The notes: generated by a model not told the origin, from the sequence alone. Counted from the first letter of the stretch, positions 35,681 through 45,122 are shown. The stretch is DNA of 64,000 bases from Desulfovibrio sp. (GCF_009712225.1 NZ_WASP01000003.1:456040-520039), one strand, 5' to 3'. A program made the numbers and translations.

Positions 35681-36349
35681 GTGCTGGATACGGCCTTTTT
35701 CAGCACACAGCTTTTGCCAGCGCTCAACAAGGGCCTGCTGGTTTCGCTGGCGCTCATAGTACCCGCAGGAACCCTTGGCTTTGTGGGCGGCGTGCTGCTT
35801 GGCTGCGCCCGCGCCTTTGGGCCCCTGTGGCTGCGCCGCCTCGGCAACGGTTATACCTCGCTCATACGCGGCGTGCCACTGGCCGTGCAGCTTATGATGA
35901 TCTATTACGCCCTGCCCAAGCTTGGCGTATTCTTTTCGCCCTTTGGCGCGGCGCTTACCAGCTTTACCCTGTGCACTGCCGCCTACCAGTCGGAATACGT
36001 GCGTGGTGCCCTGCTTTCCATCAGGCAGGGGCAAGTTCGAGCGGCCCAGGCCCTTGGCTTCAGCCAGTGGCAGACCGTTGCCTGGATCATCATTCCGCAG
36101 GCGGCACGGCGCGCCCTGCCCGGTTGCGGCAACGAGATCATCTATCTCATCAAATACAGCTCGCTGGCCTATCTGGTTACCTGCATGGAACTGATGGGCG
36201 AGGGCAAGGTGGTGGCCTCCGACACGTTCCGCTTCACCGAGGTTTTCATAGCAGTGGGCGCGTACTACCTTGCCATGGTTACACTGGCCACGTTTTTGCT
36301 GCGCTGGCTCGAAGACCGTTTTCGCATTCCCGGTTTTGGCGCGCGCTAA
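35681..36349 (+). CDS. Polar amino-acid ABC transporter permease (second subunit)
   Basis: 222 residues from a GTG that abuts the ATPase stop. Five membrane helices. SLIRGVPLAVQLMMIYYALP and the EAA loop LLSIRQGQVRAAQALGFSQWQT..IIIPQAARRALPGCGNEI match the HisQ/HisM family. It pairs with the permease at 34227. The operon ends with a clean terminator at 36370. Confidence 0.92.
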   Translation: MLDTAFFSTQLLPALNKGLLVSLALIVPAGTLGFVGGVLLGCARAFGPLWLRRLGNGYTSLIRGVPLAVQLMMIYYALPKLGVFFSPFGAALTSFTLCTAAYQSEYVRGALLSIRQGQVRAAQALGFSQWQTVAWIIIPQAARRALPGCGNEIIYLIKYSSLAYLVTCMELMGEGKVVASDTFRFTEVFIAVGAYYLAMVTLATFLLRWLEDRFRIPGFGAR

Positions 36350-36369
36350 CCCGCACCCCATACTTACGC

Positions 36370-36396
36370 AAAAAGGCCCGCTTCCGCGGGCCTTTT
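36370..36396. terminator. Bidirectional intrinsic terminator
   Basis: AAAAAGGCCCGC, loop TTCC, GCGGGCCTTTT. It serves the ABC operon and the minus-strand gene ending at 36436. Confidence 0.92.
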
Positions 36397-36435
36397 AACA
36401 TTGTGCACCAGGTGTGCAGAGACTGCTTTTGTCTT

Positions 36436-36783
36436 TTATTCCTGCCCAAGCTCGTGCTTGAGCCAGGACTTGACCTCGGGCGTTGGCTCGCTGATGCCGC
36501 GCCACGCTCCGTGGACCTTGCGGTAGTCTTCTTCCAGCCCTTCGGGCAGGGGAATGGTAATCAGGTCTTCCGCTCGTTCCGAATTGCGCCTCACAAGACG
36601 AATAACCGGAGGCTCCTGCCAGCTGTCCACCACAAAATAGTGGGACACATCGTCCTTGGATCGCACCGGCGGATATTCTGAGTGCCAGTCGTTGTTTCCC
36701 CATTCCAGATACATGGTTACCGCGTGTTCGGGGGAGAGGTTCCAGTCTATATTGTAAAGAGAAAAATCCTTCAGGCTTGTCAT
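36436..36783 (-). CDS. Conserved small protein of sulfate reducers (DVU0772-like)
   Basis: 115 residues from the ATG at 36783, preceded by AAAAGGAGGAAGCC, a very strong ribosome site. No signal peptide or membrane helix; acidic and aromatic-rich, with TMYLEWGNNDWHSEYPP, DVSHYFVVDSW and PPVIRLVRRNSE. It has no domain I can name. From memory, a protein of this type (DVU0772 in D. vulgaris) is conserved in sulfate reducers and well expressed, but I cannot verify that here. Alone on its transcript, between a terminator and the large gene at 36856-39582 on the same strand, 72 nt away. Confidence 0.75.
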   Translation of the reverse strand: MTSLKDFSLYNIDWNLSPEHAVTMYLEWGNNDWHSEYPPVRSKDDVSHYFVVDSWQEPPVIRLVRRNSERAEDLITIPLPEGLEEDYRKVHGAWRGISEPTPEVKSWLKHELGQE

Positions 36784-36855
36784 GGCTTCCTCCTTTTGAC
36801 TTGATTTATTAATAACCATTATTGATAAATTAAGCAAGAGGGTGGGCAACAAATT

Positions 36856-39582
36856 CTATTTTCGGCCTGTCTGCTCCATATCAGCCTTTTGCGCCTTTTT
36901 CGTCCGCTCCGCCTCAAGACGGCGCTGGCTGCGTATACGGTCCAGGCGCGTCTGCTGGGCCTGCTCGCGTTGCAACCGCGCTTCTTCAAGCAATTTTTCT
37001 TTTTTGCGGTCAAAAACAAGGGTGGTACGCAGGGCCGCTGTGCCCAGAGAAACCATGGTCACGATTAGTATAAGGATTTTTTGTATGGACCACGGCTCTG
37101 AACCCAAAATATTCTTGAGCCAGCCAAGACCAACCGATTCACCCCAGAAATAAACCGAGGGTACGGCGATAAAGCAAAGCAGCAGGCCCACGGCCTCAAC
37201 CCACATAAAGGTTTTGAGCAGTGTCAGGCCAAAGAGCGTTCCATCGCGCACCATGCGCAAAAATTGCAGCCGCTTTCGCAGGCTGCGCAGCAGTTCGGCA
37301 AGGTGGGGCGTTTCCCCCTGGGCGCGCTTGAAAGATTCCGCCTCTTTGAAATTGCACGAAAAAGCACGGTTGATGATACCCGCGCTTTCATTAAATTCCT
37401 GGCTGAATTCACGCAGAGCGGCAGGAAAGGGAAACCACGAAGCTTCGTCGCGAATTTCCTGCAGGATATCAAGATAATACTTGTACCGGTTGCGCAGATC
37501 TTCCACCTCACGGGTGATGCAATCTTCCATTTCCTTTTCAAGGCCGGGGCGCACCTCTACAATATTGAGAAAGGCCAGATAGTTGTTGATGCCAGCCTGG
37601 GCTTCGAGATCGTGCACCTTTGTGCCCAGCTGCAATTGCACAGGATGCTCTGGCGCAAACCAGGAATCCAGACGGGTGCTGATTTCGGCAACACGCGCCC
37701 GGTCTGCATCGGCACACTGCTTGGCTTCGTTCCACAGGTCATAAAGGGCGGAAAGAATCAGCAGGCGACCACGCTCAAGCGAGGGGTCGATGAGCACGCG
37801 GTTGAAATATGTGGGCTCCTCGCGGATAAGCTTGATCAGCTGGTCCAGCACTGGCTCGCAAAAACCCATCTTAACCTGGCAGACGATTTCACGGTATTTC
37901 ACCTCACGCCAGTGGGGCATGACGCGCCATATCTGGGTGTACTGCTCAATGGCCTGACTCAGAAGCCCCTGCTCCTCGGCGAGACGCGCCAGAAAAAATT
38001 CGTTCCAGGCCTGAAGTGCTGGCGAAGGCGTAAGCATGGCTGCGGCGCGGAACGAGGATTCGGCGCGGGCATAGTCGTTGCGCTCAAGATAAGTAAAGGC
38101 CAGCACCATGTGCAACCGGGGGTCGCGCTGATGCCGCGTGATGGCCTGGGTGATCTTCTTTTCCAGGGCGCTCAGGTCTGTAGGAGCGGTTATGATGAGC
38201 TTGTCCAGCAGATCCCACGCGGGGCTGTCGTCGCGATTGGGTTCTTCCTCACCCGGCTCCGGCTCTCGCATGCGGTACAGCCAGTGACGAGGCACATTGC
38301 GCAACTGGCAGGCTGCGTTGATCTCAAGCACAGCCCGCATCACGGCTGCGGCATCATCCTCGCCAGCCAGCACCGCTGCATAGCCCGCGATGCCTTTCTC
38401 CGTCAGCACCAGCTCAATGGCACGAAAACCGTCGTTGATGGCATCCAGATCAAGCTTGCCGAGATTTTCCCAAACATCGGGACCAGAGGCTGCGCCAAAG
38501 CGCGTTGGGCATTCCGCAGATTCGTGACTGTGTATGCCACAATAAATGCAACCAACGCCCGAGGGCGTGGGCGAAGTGAGGCGGCTGGGCATGAGCAGAT
38601 TGAGCGAACGCCCGCTGAGACTGTTTTCGTCCAGCATCACGTTGCACCAGCTGTCCATGGCCATCTGCTCGCCGGTAAAGCGCAGGTCGCGCACCGTAAA
38701 GCCCTCACCCAGCAGGTAGGCGTTGCGATAGCTCAGGTAGGGAAAATCTGGCATCAGATTGTCCCACTGCAAGCCAATCTTTTTGGGCAGGTCGGCGTTG
38801 AAATTCAGGTTGTTGCGGTCTGCAACCACGCTTACGCATGGCCAGTGGCCGACGTTTTCCTTGTTGTTCTTGTCGATGCTGTGCAGATAATCGCGCATGA
38901 AGGTGCGCAGCATCATCAGGTTATCAATGGAAATCATCATGAACGTATCGTCCACGATGGATTTGATCTTGTGCTTTTGCAGCAGGGCTTCGAGCCGCTT
39001 GAACATGGATGTCCAGCCGGTCTGAAAAGCCTTGTCCAGCGGGCTGCCCAGCGGATGCAGCACGGCAAACCACGACTGGGTAGAGGCATAGGGCATCCGC
39101 ACGTCAACGGTCATGGAGGCCCACTCCACGCTTGCCATGCCCTGACGGCCAGAACGGCGCTCAAACGTGATGCCCGGCAGACCCTTTTTGCCCTCGCGGC
39201 TCTTGGGGTGAACCCATATTTCAAGATTGTCGGTCACCACAATCTGCTGGGCCTGCAGGGCGCCGTCCAGCAGCAGATTGACCTCGCGCTTGCGGCCAAA
39301 CTGCAAACGCCCCGGGAAAAGCTCAATAGCAACAGGCAGTTCGTTAAAATTGCCCCAGACCATCAGGCGGGCAAGCGCCAGAAAAACGTCGTCGGTAAAG
39401 AAAAACCAGATAGACTGCTCTGCTTCTTCACCTACCAGCATGCCGCCATAATTCAGCAGGGTCTGCCCCACGGCGGGCGCGAGTTTATCGTGCCAGCTCA
39501 CCCACACCACATGGCCCATGGTGCTCATGCGCACATCAATATTGCTGGGCAGGCGTGATAATAACTGCGATAAATGCGCCAT
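36856..39582 (-). CDS. Large membrane-anchored TPR protein with CCHC zinc-knuckle motif, function unknown
   Basis: 908 residues from the ATG at 39582, preceded by AAAGGAATTTTTC; the open frame extends to 39780 but would run into the divergent gene. No signal peptide. The N-terminal region of about 340 residues has no recognisable domain. C345-X2-C348-X4-H353-X4-C358 exactly fits the CCHC zinc-knuckle spacing. TPR-like helices follow at about 540-680 (LERNDYARAESSFRAAAML). Near the C-terminus are two hydrophobic helices (about 785-815 and 838-860), then a charged coiled coil of about 45 residues. It may be a cytoplasmic scaffold tethered by its C-terminal hairpin. No family recognised. Confidence 0.8.
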   Translation of the reverse strand: MAHLSQLLSRLPSNIDVRMSTMGHVVWVSWHDKLAPAVGQTLLNYGGMLVGEEAEQSIWFFFTDDVFLALARLMVWGNFNELPVAIELFPGRLQFGRKREVNLLLDGALQAQQIVVTDNLEIWVHPKSREGKKGLPGITFERRSGRQGMASVEWASMTVDVRMPYASTQSWFAVLHPLGSPLDKAFQTGWTSMFKRLEALLQKHKIKSIVDDTFMMISIDNLMMLRTFMRDYLHSIDKNNKENVGHWPCVSVVADRNNLNFNADLPKKIGLQWDNLMPDFPYLSYRNAYLLGEGFTVRDLRFTGEQMAMDSWCNVMLDENSLSGRSLNLLMPSRLTSPTPSGVGCIYCGIHSHESAECPTRFGAASGPDVWENLGKLDLDAINDGFRAIELVLTEKGIAGYAAVLAGEDDAAAVMRAVLEINAACQLRNVPRHWLYRMREPEPGEEEPNRDDSPAWDLLDKLIITAPTDLSALEKKITQAITRHQRDPRLHMVLAFTYLERNDYARAESSFRAAAMLTPSPALQAWNEFFLARLAEEQGLLSQAIEQYTQIWRVMPHWREVKYREIVCQVKMGFCEPVLDQLIKLIREEPTYFNRVLIDPSLERGRLLILSALYDLWNEAKQCADADRARVAEISTRLDSWFAPEHPVQLQLGTKVHDLEAQAGINNYLAFLNIVEVRPGLEKEMEDCITREVEDLRNRYKYYLDILQEIRDEASWFPFPAALREFSQEFNESAGIINRAFSCNFKEAESFKRAQGETPHLAELLRSLRKRLQFLRMVRDGTLFGLTLLKTFMWVEAVGLLLCFIAVPSVYFWGESVGLGWLKNILGSEPWSIQKILILIVTMVSLGTAALRTTLVFDRKKEKLLEEARLQREQAQQTRLDRIRSQRRLEAERTKKAQKADMEQTGRK

Positions 39583-39666
39583 GAAAAATTCCTTTATACA
39601 CGGGCTGCTATGCTGTAGCCTTAAACGAAAGGCGTTGATCGAGCCACTGAAACCAAGGCGGTTTTT

Positions 39667-40032
39667 ATGGATGTTAACAAAACTCTTCAGGAACTCAAAG
39701 CCCGTCCCGGCTTCGCCGATAACGTGGGCATGATGCTGGTGCACAACGGAGTTGTGCGCGGCTGGTCGCGCGCCGACCATGCACCGGTTACATCAGTAAA
39801 AGTTTCGCACGACACTGCCAAAATGGAAGCCATTTGCCGCGAAATGGAAAAACAGCCCGGTATTTTTGCCATTGTCGCGCAGGCGGAAGAAGGGCTGCTC
39901 AAACCCGGCGACGACCTGCTTCTGCTGGTAGTGGCTGGCGATATACGCGAGCATGTTAAAGCTACCTTTGCAGAACTGCTCGACCGCATCAAGGCCGAGG
40001 CGGTCATTAAACAGGAATTTCACGAAGACTGA
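39667..40032 (+). CDS. MoaE-like molybdopterin synthase large subunit (short)
   Basis: 121 residues, against about 150 for E. coli MoaE. HNGVVRGWSRADHAPVTSVKVSHD corresponds to the region after the MoaE N-terminal strand. KMEAICREMEKQPGIFAIVAQAEEGLLKPGDDLLLLVVAGDIREHVKATFAELLDRIKAEA follows the MoaE core in order: helix, HR..G-type loop, GD/E strand and AFxAxxxxLD helix. MoaE with MoaD makes molybdopterin for formate dehydrogenase and similar enzymes. The usual WKKE lysines at the C-terminus are changed to VIKQE, so activity is uncertain. Divergent from the 908-residue gene by 84 nt; no other moa gene nearby. Confidence 0.72.
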   Translation: MDVNKTLQELKARPGFADNVGMMLVHNGVVRGWSRADHAPVTSVKVSHDTAKMEAICREMEKQPGIFAIVAQAEEGLLKPGDDLLLLVVAGDIREHVKATFAELLDRIKAEAVIKQEFHED

Positions 40033-40068
40033 TACTGTTCGTGACTCAATTCTTATCGGACGATGTAT

Positions 40069-40100
40069 AAAAAAGGCATGCCCCGACGCATGCCTTTTTT
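40069..40100. terminator. Bidirectional intrinsic terminator
   Basis: AAAAAAGGCATGC, loop CCCGAC, GCATGCCTTTTTT. Confidence 0.92.
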
Positions 40101-40156
40101 AATCTGCGGCGCACTGCCATCACTGTCTGGCAGGCAAGGCATACCCGTCAAAATGC

Positions 40157-40193
40157 AAAACACCCCGGCTGGTTACAACCGGGGTGTTTTTTA
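40157..40193. terminator. Bidirectional intrinsic terminator (secDF side)
   Basis: AAAACACCCCGG and CCGGGGTGTTTT around a 10-nt loop, T-run on the plus strand and A-run on the left. It ends the minus-strand yajC-secD-secF unit. Confidence 0.88.
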
Positions 40194-40232
40194 TATACTC
40201 GGCCGCGCTACACGCGGCACTAACATACAGAA

Positions 40233-41336
40233 CTAAACCACGCCGTGCTCGCCGGGACGTTCGTACTTGCCTTTCTGCTGCACCAGAGAAACGTAAAAAT
40301 CTGTGTCGCCCAGTGCCAGCAGCACCGCAGAAGACACGTAGATGGATGAAAGCGTACCCACAACCACACCGATAAGCACGGTAAGGGCAAAATCGTGGAT
40401 AACGCCGCCGCCCACAAGGAACAGCGAAAGCGTCGCCAAAAAGGTCGTGCCGCTGGTCAGGATAGTGCGCGACAGGGTCTGGTTGACGCTGCGGTTGATC
40501 AGCTCGGCCATGCTCAGTTCGGGCGCGGCGCGCAGGTTTTCACGCAGGCGGTCGTACACGATGATGGTATCGTTGAGCGAATAACCCACCAGGGTAAGCA
40601 GGGCTGCCATGACGTTAAGGTCAACTTCTACCTTGAGCAGCGAAAGCAGACCCATTGTGATGCCCACGTCGTGCAGCAGACCAACTACCGCGCCAAGCGC
40701 AAAGTTGAGCCGCAGCACAAAGCACACCACAAGGGTAATGGCCAGTGAGAACAGAATCAGCCAGCCCATGCCAAGGCCCGTAAGCCCCACTACATAGGTG
40801 CCGCCCCACAGGGCGGCAGCCATGGCGGCACCTGCCATCCAGCGCTGTTCAAAACGGCCGGAAATGTACACGGCAATGAGCAGAACCGCATAAAAAAGCG
40901 CGCTCAGGGCCTTGTTGGTCAAGTCTGCGCCAACCTTGGGGCCGACTACTTCCAGACGCTGAATTTCAGCCTTGTTGTCGGGGAAAGCGGCAGCCAGAGC
41001 GTCCACCACAGCCGTGCGCACATGGGTGGCATCGATGTTTTCAGAATTGGAGAAGCGCAGCAGGTAATCCCTGTCGCCATCACCAAAACGCTGGGTGGTG
41101 ATACCCGGCAGAGCGGGGACATCCAGACTCTTTTTCAGGGCGTCGTCGTGCACGGGCTTCTGAAACTGGATCTGGACGATAACGCCACCGGCAAAGTCGA
41201 TGCCCATCTTGAGGCCGTTGCCCCAAAGGGTGGAGACAATGGCCACCACAATCAGCAGAGCCGAAATGCCATACGCCCAGTGGCGCAGGCCAATAAAGTC
41301 AAACTTGGTGTCGTGCCTGATAAATGCAAAACCCAT
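40233..41336 (-). CDS. secF: Protein translocase subunit SecF
   Basis: 367 residues from the ATG at 41336, preceded by GGGAGGCTATT. Six membrane helices. After TM1 comes the conserved GLKMGIDFAGGVIVQIQF; the periplasmic P1-type domain follows; the C-terminal helices contain the RND-type motif VGYSLNDTIIVYDRLREN. With SecD it uses the proton gradient to pull exported proteins through SecYEG. Gap of 17 nt to secD. Longer than E. coli SecF (323). Confidence 0.96.
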   Translation of the reverse strand: MGFAFIRHDTKFDFIGLRHWAYGISALLIVVAIVSTLWGNGLKMGIDFAGGVIVQIQFQKPVHDDALKKSLDVPALPGITTQRFGDGDRDYLLRFSNSENIDATHVRTAVVDALAAAFPDNKAEIQRLEVVGPKVGADLTNKALSALFYAVLLIAVYISGRFEQRWMAGAAMAAALWGGTYVVGLTGLGMGWLILFSLAITLVVCFVLRLNFALGAVVGLLHDVGITMGLLSLLKVEVDLNVMAALLTLVGYSLNDTIIVYDRLRENLRAAPELSMAELINRSVNQTLSRTILTSGTTFLATLSLFLVGGGVIHDFALTVLIGVVVGTLSSIYVSSAVLLALGDTDFYVSLVQQKGKYERPGEHGVV

Positions 41337-41353
41337 AATAGCCTCCCGGCGCG

Positions 41354-42934
41354 CTAAATGTGGATGCCCTTGGGGCCACAATGCCGCGCCCACTCCTCAA
41401 AGATGGCCCGTGATACAAAGATGGCCGTGAACATGGAGGCCACAATGCCCAGCCCCAGTGTAACGGCAAACCCACGGATGGGGCCGGTGCCGAACTGGTA
41501 CAGGATAACGGTCACGATGATGGACGTGAGGTTGGAGTCGGTAATGGAAATGGCCGCACGGTCAAAGCCCGCACGCACCGCAGCCAGCGGGGTAAGCCCC
41601 AGCCGTATTTCTTCGCGTATGCGTTCGAAAATGAGCACGTTGGCGTCCACCGCCATACCGATGGTCAAAACGATACCGGCAATACCCGGCAGGGTCAGCG
41701 TTGCGCCAAAGGCACCCATGCCCGCCATGACGATGAGCATGGTAAAGCAGAGCATAAGGTCGGCAATAAGGCCGCTCAGGCCGTAGTACACACCGATGAA
41801 CAGCACCACGCCCACAGCGCCCACCATGGCAGCACGAATACCGCTGTCGATGGCTTCCTGACCCAGGGAGGGGCCGACCGTGCGTTCTTCAAGCACGGAA
41901 ACAGGCGCAGGCAGCGAACCAGCGCGCAACACGATGGCAAGGTCCTGGGCTTCGGCAGTGCTAAAGCTGCCCGAGATGCTGGCCCGGCCGCCGCCGATGC
42001 GCTCGCGTATGGAAGGCGCGGAATACACCTTGCCGTCCAGCACAATGGCCATGCGGCGGCCCACGTTTTCGCCGGTCACGCGTTCAAAGATGCGCGCGCC
42101 ACGGGCGTTGAAATTCAGGGTAACGTAAGACTGGTTCATGTTGTCAAAGGCGGGGCGGGCGTCAGCCACGTCCTCGCCGGTGAGCATGGCGTCTTTTTCC
42201 ACCGCGATCAGCGTTTCCTTCTGCTGCTGGCCGGGATTTTTCTCCAGCATGGGCAGCACGATCACGCCGGGAGGCAGCACGGCCTTGCCGGGGTCCACAT
42301 CCTCGCGCACCAGGTGGAACTCAAGGTGGGCGGTCTGGCCGATAACCTGCACGGCACGGCGCGGGTCAGAAATGCCCGGCAGCTGCACCTGAATGCGGTT
42401 GCCAGCCTGCTTGCGGATATCGGGTTCGGCCACGCCGAACTGGTCAATACGGTTGCGGATGGTGCGCAGGGCCTGATCGAGCGAAAGGTCTTCAATGCGC
42501 TTGACTTCAGCTGCGGTAAAGCGGGCAACATAGCGCAGCTGTCCGGCTTCGCCAGCCTGGGGTTCACCCACGCTCAGCTGCGGAAAGTGCTTGGCCAGCA
42601 GTTCGCGGAACTGGGGTTCGTTTTCCGCGCGCGGCAGTACGAATTCAAGAGCGGTGCCACCCACCACGCGGGGGCGCAGCACAACAATCTTTTCGTCTTC
42701 GGCAACGCGGCGCAGATCCTGCCCGACCAGAGCCAGCGAATTGCTCACGGCCTTGGCCACGTCAACGCCGAGCGTCAGATGGATGCCGCCCTTGAGGTCA
42801 AGGCCGAGATTGATTTTGCTCGACGGCAAGACGCGCTCAAGAGCTGTTCCCAGATAGGGAACGCTGGGGAGCGCGTAAACAAGGGACAACACAAAAACCA
42901 TGATGGCTATGGACAAGCGCCAGAGCAGACCCAT
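41354..42934 (-). CDS. secD: Protein translocase subunit SecD
   Basis: 526 residues. TM1 at about 8-25, then INLGLDLKGGIHLTLGVD, the P1 periplasmic domain with the conserved DQALRTIRNRIDQFGVAEPDI, and five C-terminal helices with TLPGIAGIVLTIGMAVDANVLIFERIREE, the family signature. TGTGGAAGGTGAACG precedes the ATG. It works with SecF and YajC as an accessory to SecYEG. Upstream yajC is 224 nt away with no gene between. Confidence 0.97.
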   Translation of the reverse strand: MGLLWRLSIAIMVFVLSLVYALPSVPYLGTALERVLPSSKINLGLDLKGGIHLTLGVDVAKAVSNSLALVGQDLRRVAEDEKIVVLRPRVVGGTALEFVLPRAENEPQFRELLAKHFPQLSVGEPQAGEAGQLRYVARFTAAEVKRIEDLSLDQALRTIRNRIDQFGVAEPDIRKQAGNRIQVQLPGISDPRRAVQVIGQTAHLEFHLVREDVDPGKAVLPPGVIVLPMLEKNPGQQQKETLIAVEKDAMLTGEDVADARPAFDNMNQSYVTLNFNARGARIFERVTGENVGRRMAIVLDGKVYSAPSIRERIGGGRASISGSFSTAEAQDLAIVLRAGSLPAPVSVLEERTVGPSLGQEAIDSGIRAAMVGAVGVVLFIGVYYGLSGLIADLMLCFTMLIVMAGMGAFGATLTLPGIAGIVLTIGMAVDANVLIFERIREEIRLGLTPLAAVRAGFDRAAISITDSNLTSIIVTVILYQFGTGPIRGFAVTLGLGIVASMFTAIFVSRAIFEEWARHCGPKGIHI

Positions 42935-43158
42935 CGTTCACCTTCCACACAACAGATTAAGCTTTGCCGCAACCGTGCGGCTAACCCCCAAAAGGGCAGC
43001 CGCAGGCCACAGACAAAGCCGGAAACTCCGCAGGCCCGGATATCCGGGCACATCAAGAGGCAATAGCCCAAGAGCCGACCTGGCAACAGCCGGTTCAGCT
43101 CACGGGCCATGCACTGCGCCCGCCACATCAATGGCAGGCGCATGTCGCCAGGGGCGAC

Positions 43159-43512
43159 CTACTTCTTTTCTTCCTTGACGTCCTTGCTGCCCTTGGTGGG
43201 AGCAACGCCGCCAATGGCGCCGCGCGAAACGCGCAGCTTGGCTTCGCCGCTCTCAAGAAGCACCTGCTCGTCGTCGATTTCCAGAATACGGCCAAGAATG
43301 CCGCTGGAAGTCATAACGTGGTCGCCGCGCTTCAGTTCGGACAGCATCTGCTTGTGGGCCTTGGCCCGCTTCTGCTGGGGACGGATAAGCAGGAACCAGA
43401 AAATGACAAACATGACGATGAGGGGCAGAAACTGCATCAGCATTTCCTGTCCGCTGGCGGGAGCGGCCCCGGCCTGGGGCGTGCCCATGGCATAAGCTAA
43501 GGATTCAAACAA
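43159..43512 (-). CDS. yajC: Sec translocase accessory subunit YajC
   Basis: 117 residues. A single membrane helix (about 28-46) ending FWFLLIRPQQKRAKAHKQML, the YajC hallmark, then a small cytoplasmic domain with LKRGDHVMTSSGILGRIL. Lys-rich C-terminus. First gene of the yajC-secD-secF unit. GGAGGTGCGTTTTG precedes the ATG. Confidence 0.95.
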   Translation of the reverse strand: MFESLAYAMGTPQAGAAPASGQEMLMQFLPLIVMFVIFWFLLIRPQQKRAKAHKQMLSELKRGDHVMTSSGILGRILEIDDEQVLLESGEAKLRVSRGAIGGVAPTKGSKDVKEEKK

Positions 43513-43772
43513 AACGCACCTCCATAGGGTGTGGGTATAGCTTTAAAAAAACGCCCGAGCTCACTACGGGCAAAACTCTGCCCGCGCCTGATTTTCGCGC
43601 GATGCAGCCAATTTCTATATACGCTGCGACACGATCTTGCAAGCCTTTCCCCCCGCAGGCACGCTGGCAACAAACGCAGCACCTCCCGCTTGCCAAGCAA
43701 TGAGTACAGAGCTAGTTTTAAAAACCAGCGTCAATACACGCATTATCAAGCAACCACTCAGCGGAGAAACGC

Positions 43773-45092
43773 ATGCGCCACTGCGACACACTGCTCCATG
43801 CCGCCTTTATTGTCACCCAGGACGAACAGCGCCGCGTTATCGAAAACGCCTCTCTGGCCATAGACAAGGGGCTGATTGCAGACATTGGCCCCACAGCCGA
43901 GCTGATACAGCGCTGGCAGGCCAGCGAAACCCTGCACCTTGAGGACAAGCTTGTTCTGCCGGGCCTGATCAATGCGCACACGCACGCAGCCATGACCTTT
44001 TTGCGCGGGCTGGCCGACGACATGCCCCTCATGGACTGGCTGAACCAGCGTATTTTTCCCGTGGAACAAAAGCTGACGCCCGAACTGGTGCGGCTGGGCA
44101 GCCTGATGGGCTATGCGGAAATGCTGCGCACGGGTACCACCGCCTGCGTGGACATGTATCTTTTTGAAGCCGCCGTGTTTGAAGCCGCCGATACCGCCGG
44201 TTTGCGCTGCCTTGGCGGCGAGGCTGTTTTCGCCTTTCCTTCCGCGGCCTTTCCCGGCCCGCAAGCAGCCCTGGATGCAACCCGAGCACTGGCAGAAAAA
44301 TATCGCAACCACGACCGTCTGCGAGTGGCCGTAAACCCGCACAGCGTCTACACCACTACGCCCGAAATTCTCACCGCCTGCCGCGACCTCGCGCAGGAGC
44401 AGAGCCTGCCCCTGCACATTCACCTTGCCGAAACACCGTCTGAAACACAGATATGTCTCTCGGCGCAGGGCAAACGCCCCACGGAATACTGCCATAGCCT
44501 TGGCCTGCTCGATGTGCCCTGCACCTTGGCCCATGTGGTGGACGTGACCTCGGCAGAGCTTGATCTGCTTGCCCGGCAAAAGGCCGTGGTGGCCCACAAC
44601 CCCTCCTCCAACATGAAGCTGGCCTCGGGTGCCGCCCCTGTGGCGGCCATGCTGGCGCGCGGCATGAATGTGGGGCTGGGTACAGACGGCGCAGCCAGCA
44701 ACAACCGGCTCAACATGTTTACCGAAATGGGCCGTTCGGCCCTGCTGCACAAACTCACCGGCCTTGACCCCACCCTGCTGCCCGCAGGGCAGGTGCTGGA
44801 CATGGCAACCCTCGGCGGCGCAGCGGCCATGCACGATGCGCGCCTCGGTTCGCTGGCCCCCGGCATGGCCGCCGACTGCATAGCTCTTGACCTCACCGAG
44901 CCCAACCTGCAACCCATGTACAACGAGGTTTCGCACATCGTGTACGCGGCTACAGGCATGGAAACCCGCATGACCATGGTGGGCGGCGAGGTGCTGTACA
45001 ACGAGGGCCGCTTTACCCGCTTTGACTACGCAGCCCTGCGCGAAGAAATGCGCGATGTGCGCCGCTTTGTGCTTGAGGCGTCTGGCTCCTAA
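43773..45092 (+). CDS. mtaD: 5-methylthioadenosine/S-adenosylhomocysteine deaminase
   Basis: 439 residues. Amidohydrolase fold with metal ligands His69-X-His71 (NAHTHAAMTFLRGLADD), HIHLAET in mid-protein, and the C-terminal motifs HNPSSNMKLASG and GTDGAASNNRLNMF, which are typical of MtaD/SAH deaminases. It deaminates the adenine of methylthioadenosine or SAH, an alternative salvage entry in organisms without SAH hydrolase. GGAGAAACGC precedes the ATG. Single gene, divergent from yajC, with a terminator at 45123. Confidence 0.9.
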   Translation: MRHCDTLLHAAFIVTQDEQRRVIENASLAIDKGLIADIGPTAELIQRWQASETLHLEDKLVLPGLINAHTHAAMTFLRGLADDMPLMDWLNQRIFPVEQKLTPELVRLGSLMGYAEMLRTGTTACVDMYLFEAAVFEAADTAGLRCLGGEAVFAFPSAAFPGPQAALDATRALAEKYRNHDRLRVAVNPHSVYTTTPEILTACRDLAQEQSLPLHIHLAETPSETQICLSAQGKRPTEYCHSLGLLDVPCTLAHVVDVTSAELDLLARQKAVVAHNPSSNMKLASGAAPVAAMLARGMNVGLGTDGAASNNRLNMFTEMGRSALLHKLTGLDPTLLPAGQVLDMATLGGAAAMHDARLGSLAPGMAADCIALDLTEPNLQPMYNEVSHIVYAATGMETRMTMVGGEVLYNEGRFTRFDYAALREEMRDVRRFVLEASGS

Positions 45093-45122
45093 CCGTAACC
45101 ACTGGCTCGATGCGCATATGTC

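Noticed and set aside
37264..39558. 764-codon plus-strand open frame
   Set aside because: Exactly antisense to the 908-residue TPR gene; amino-acid sequence is His/Gln/Gly-rich without domains, the usual by-product of high third-position GC.
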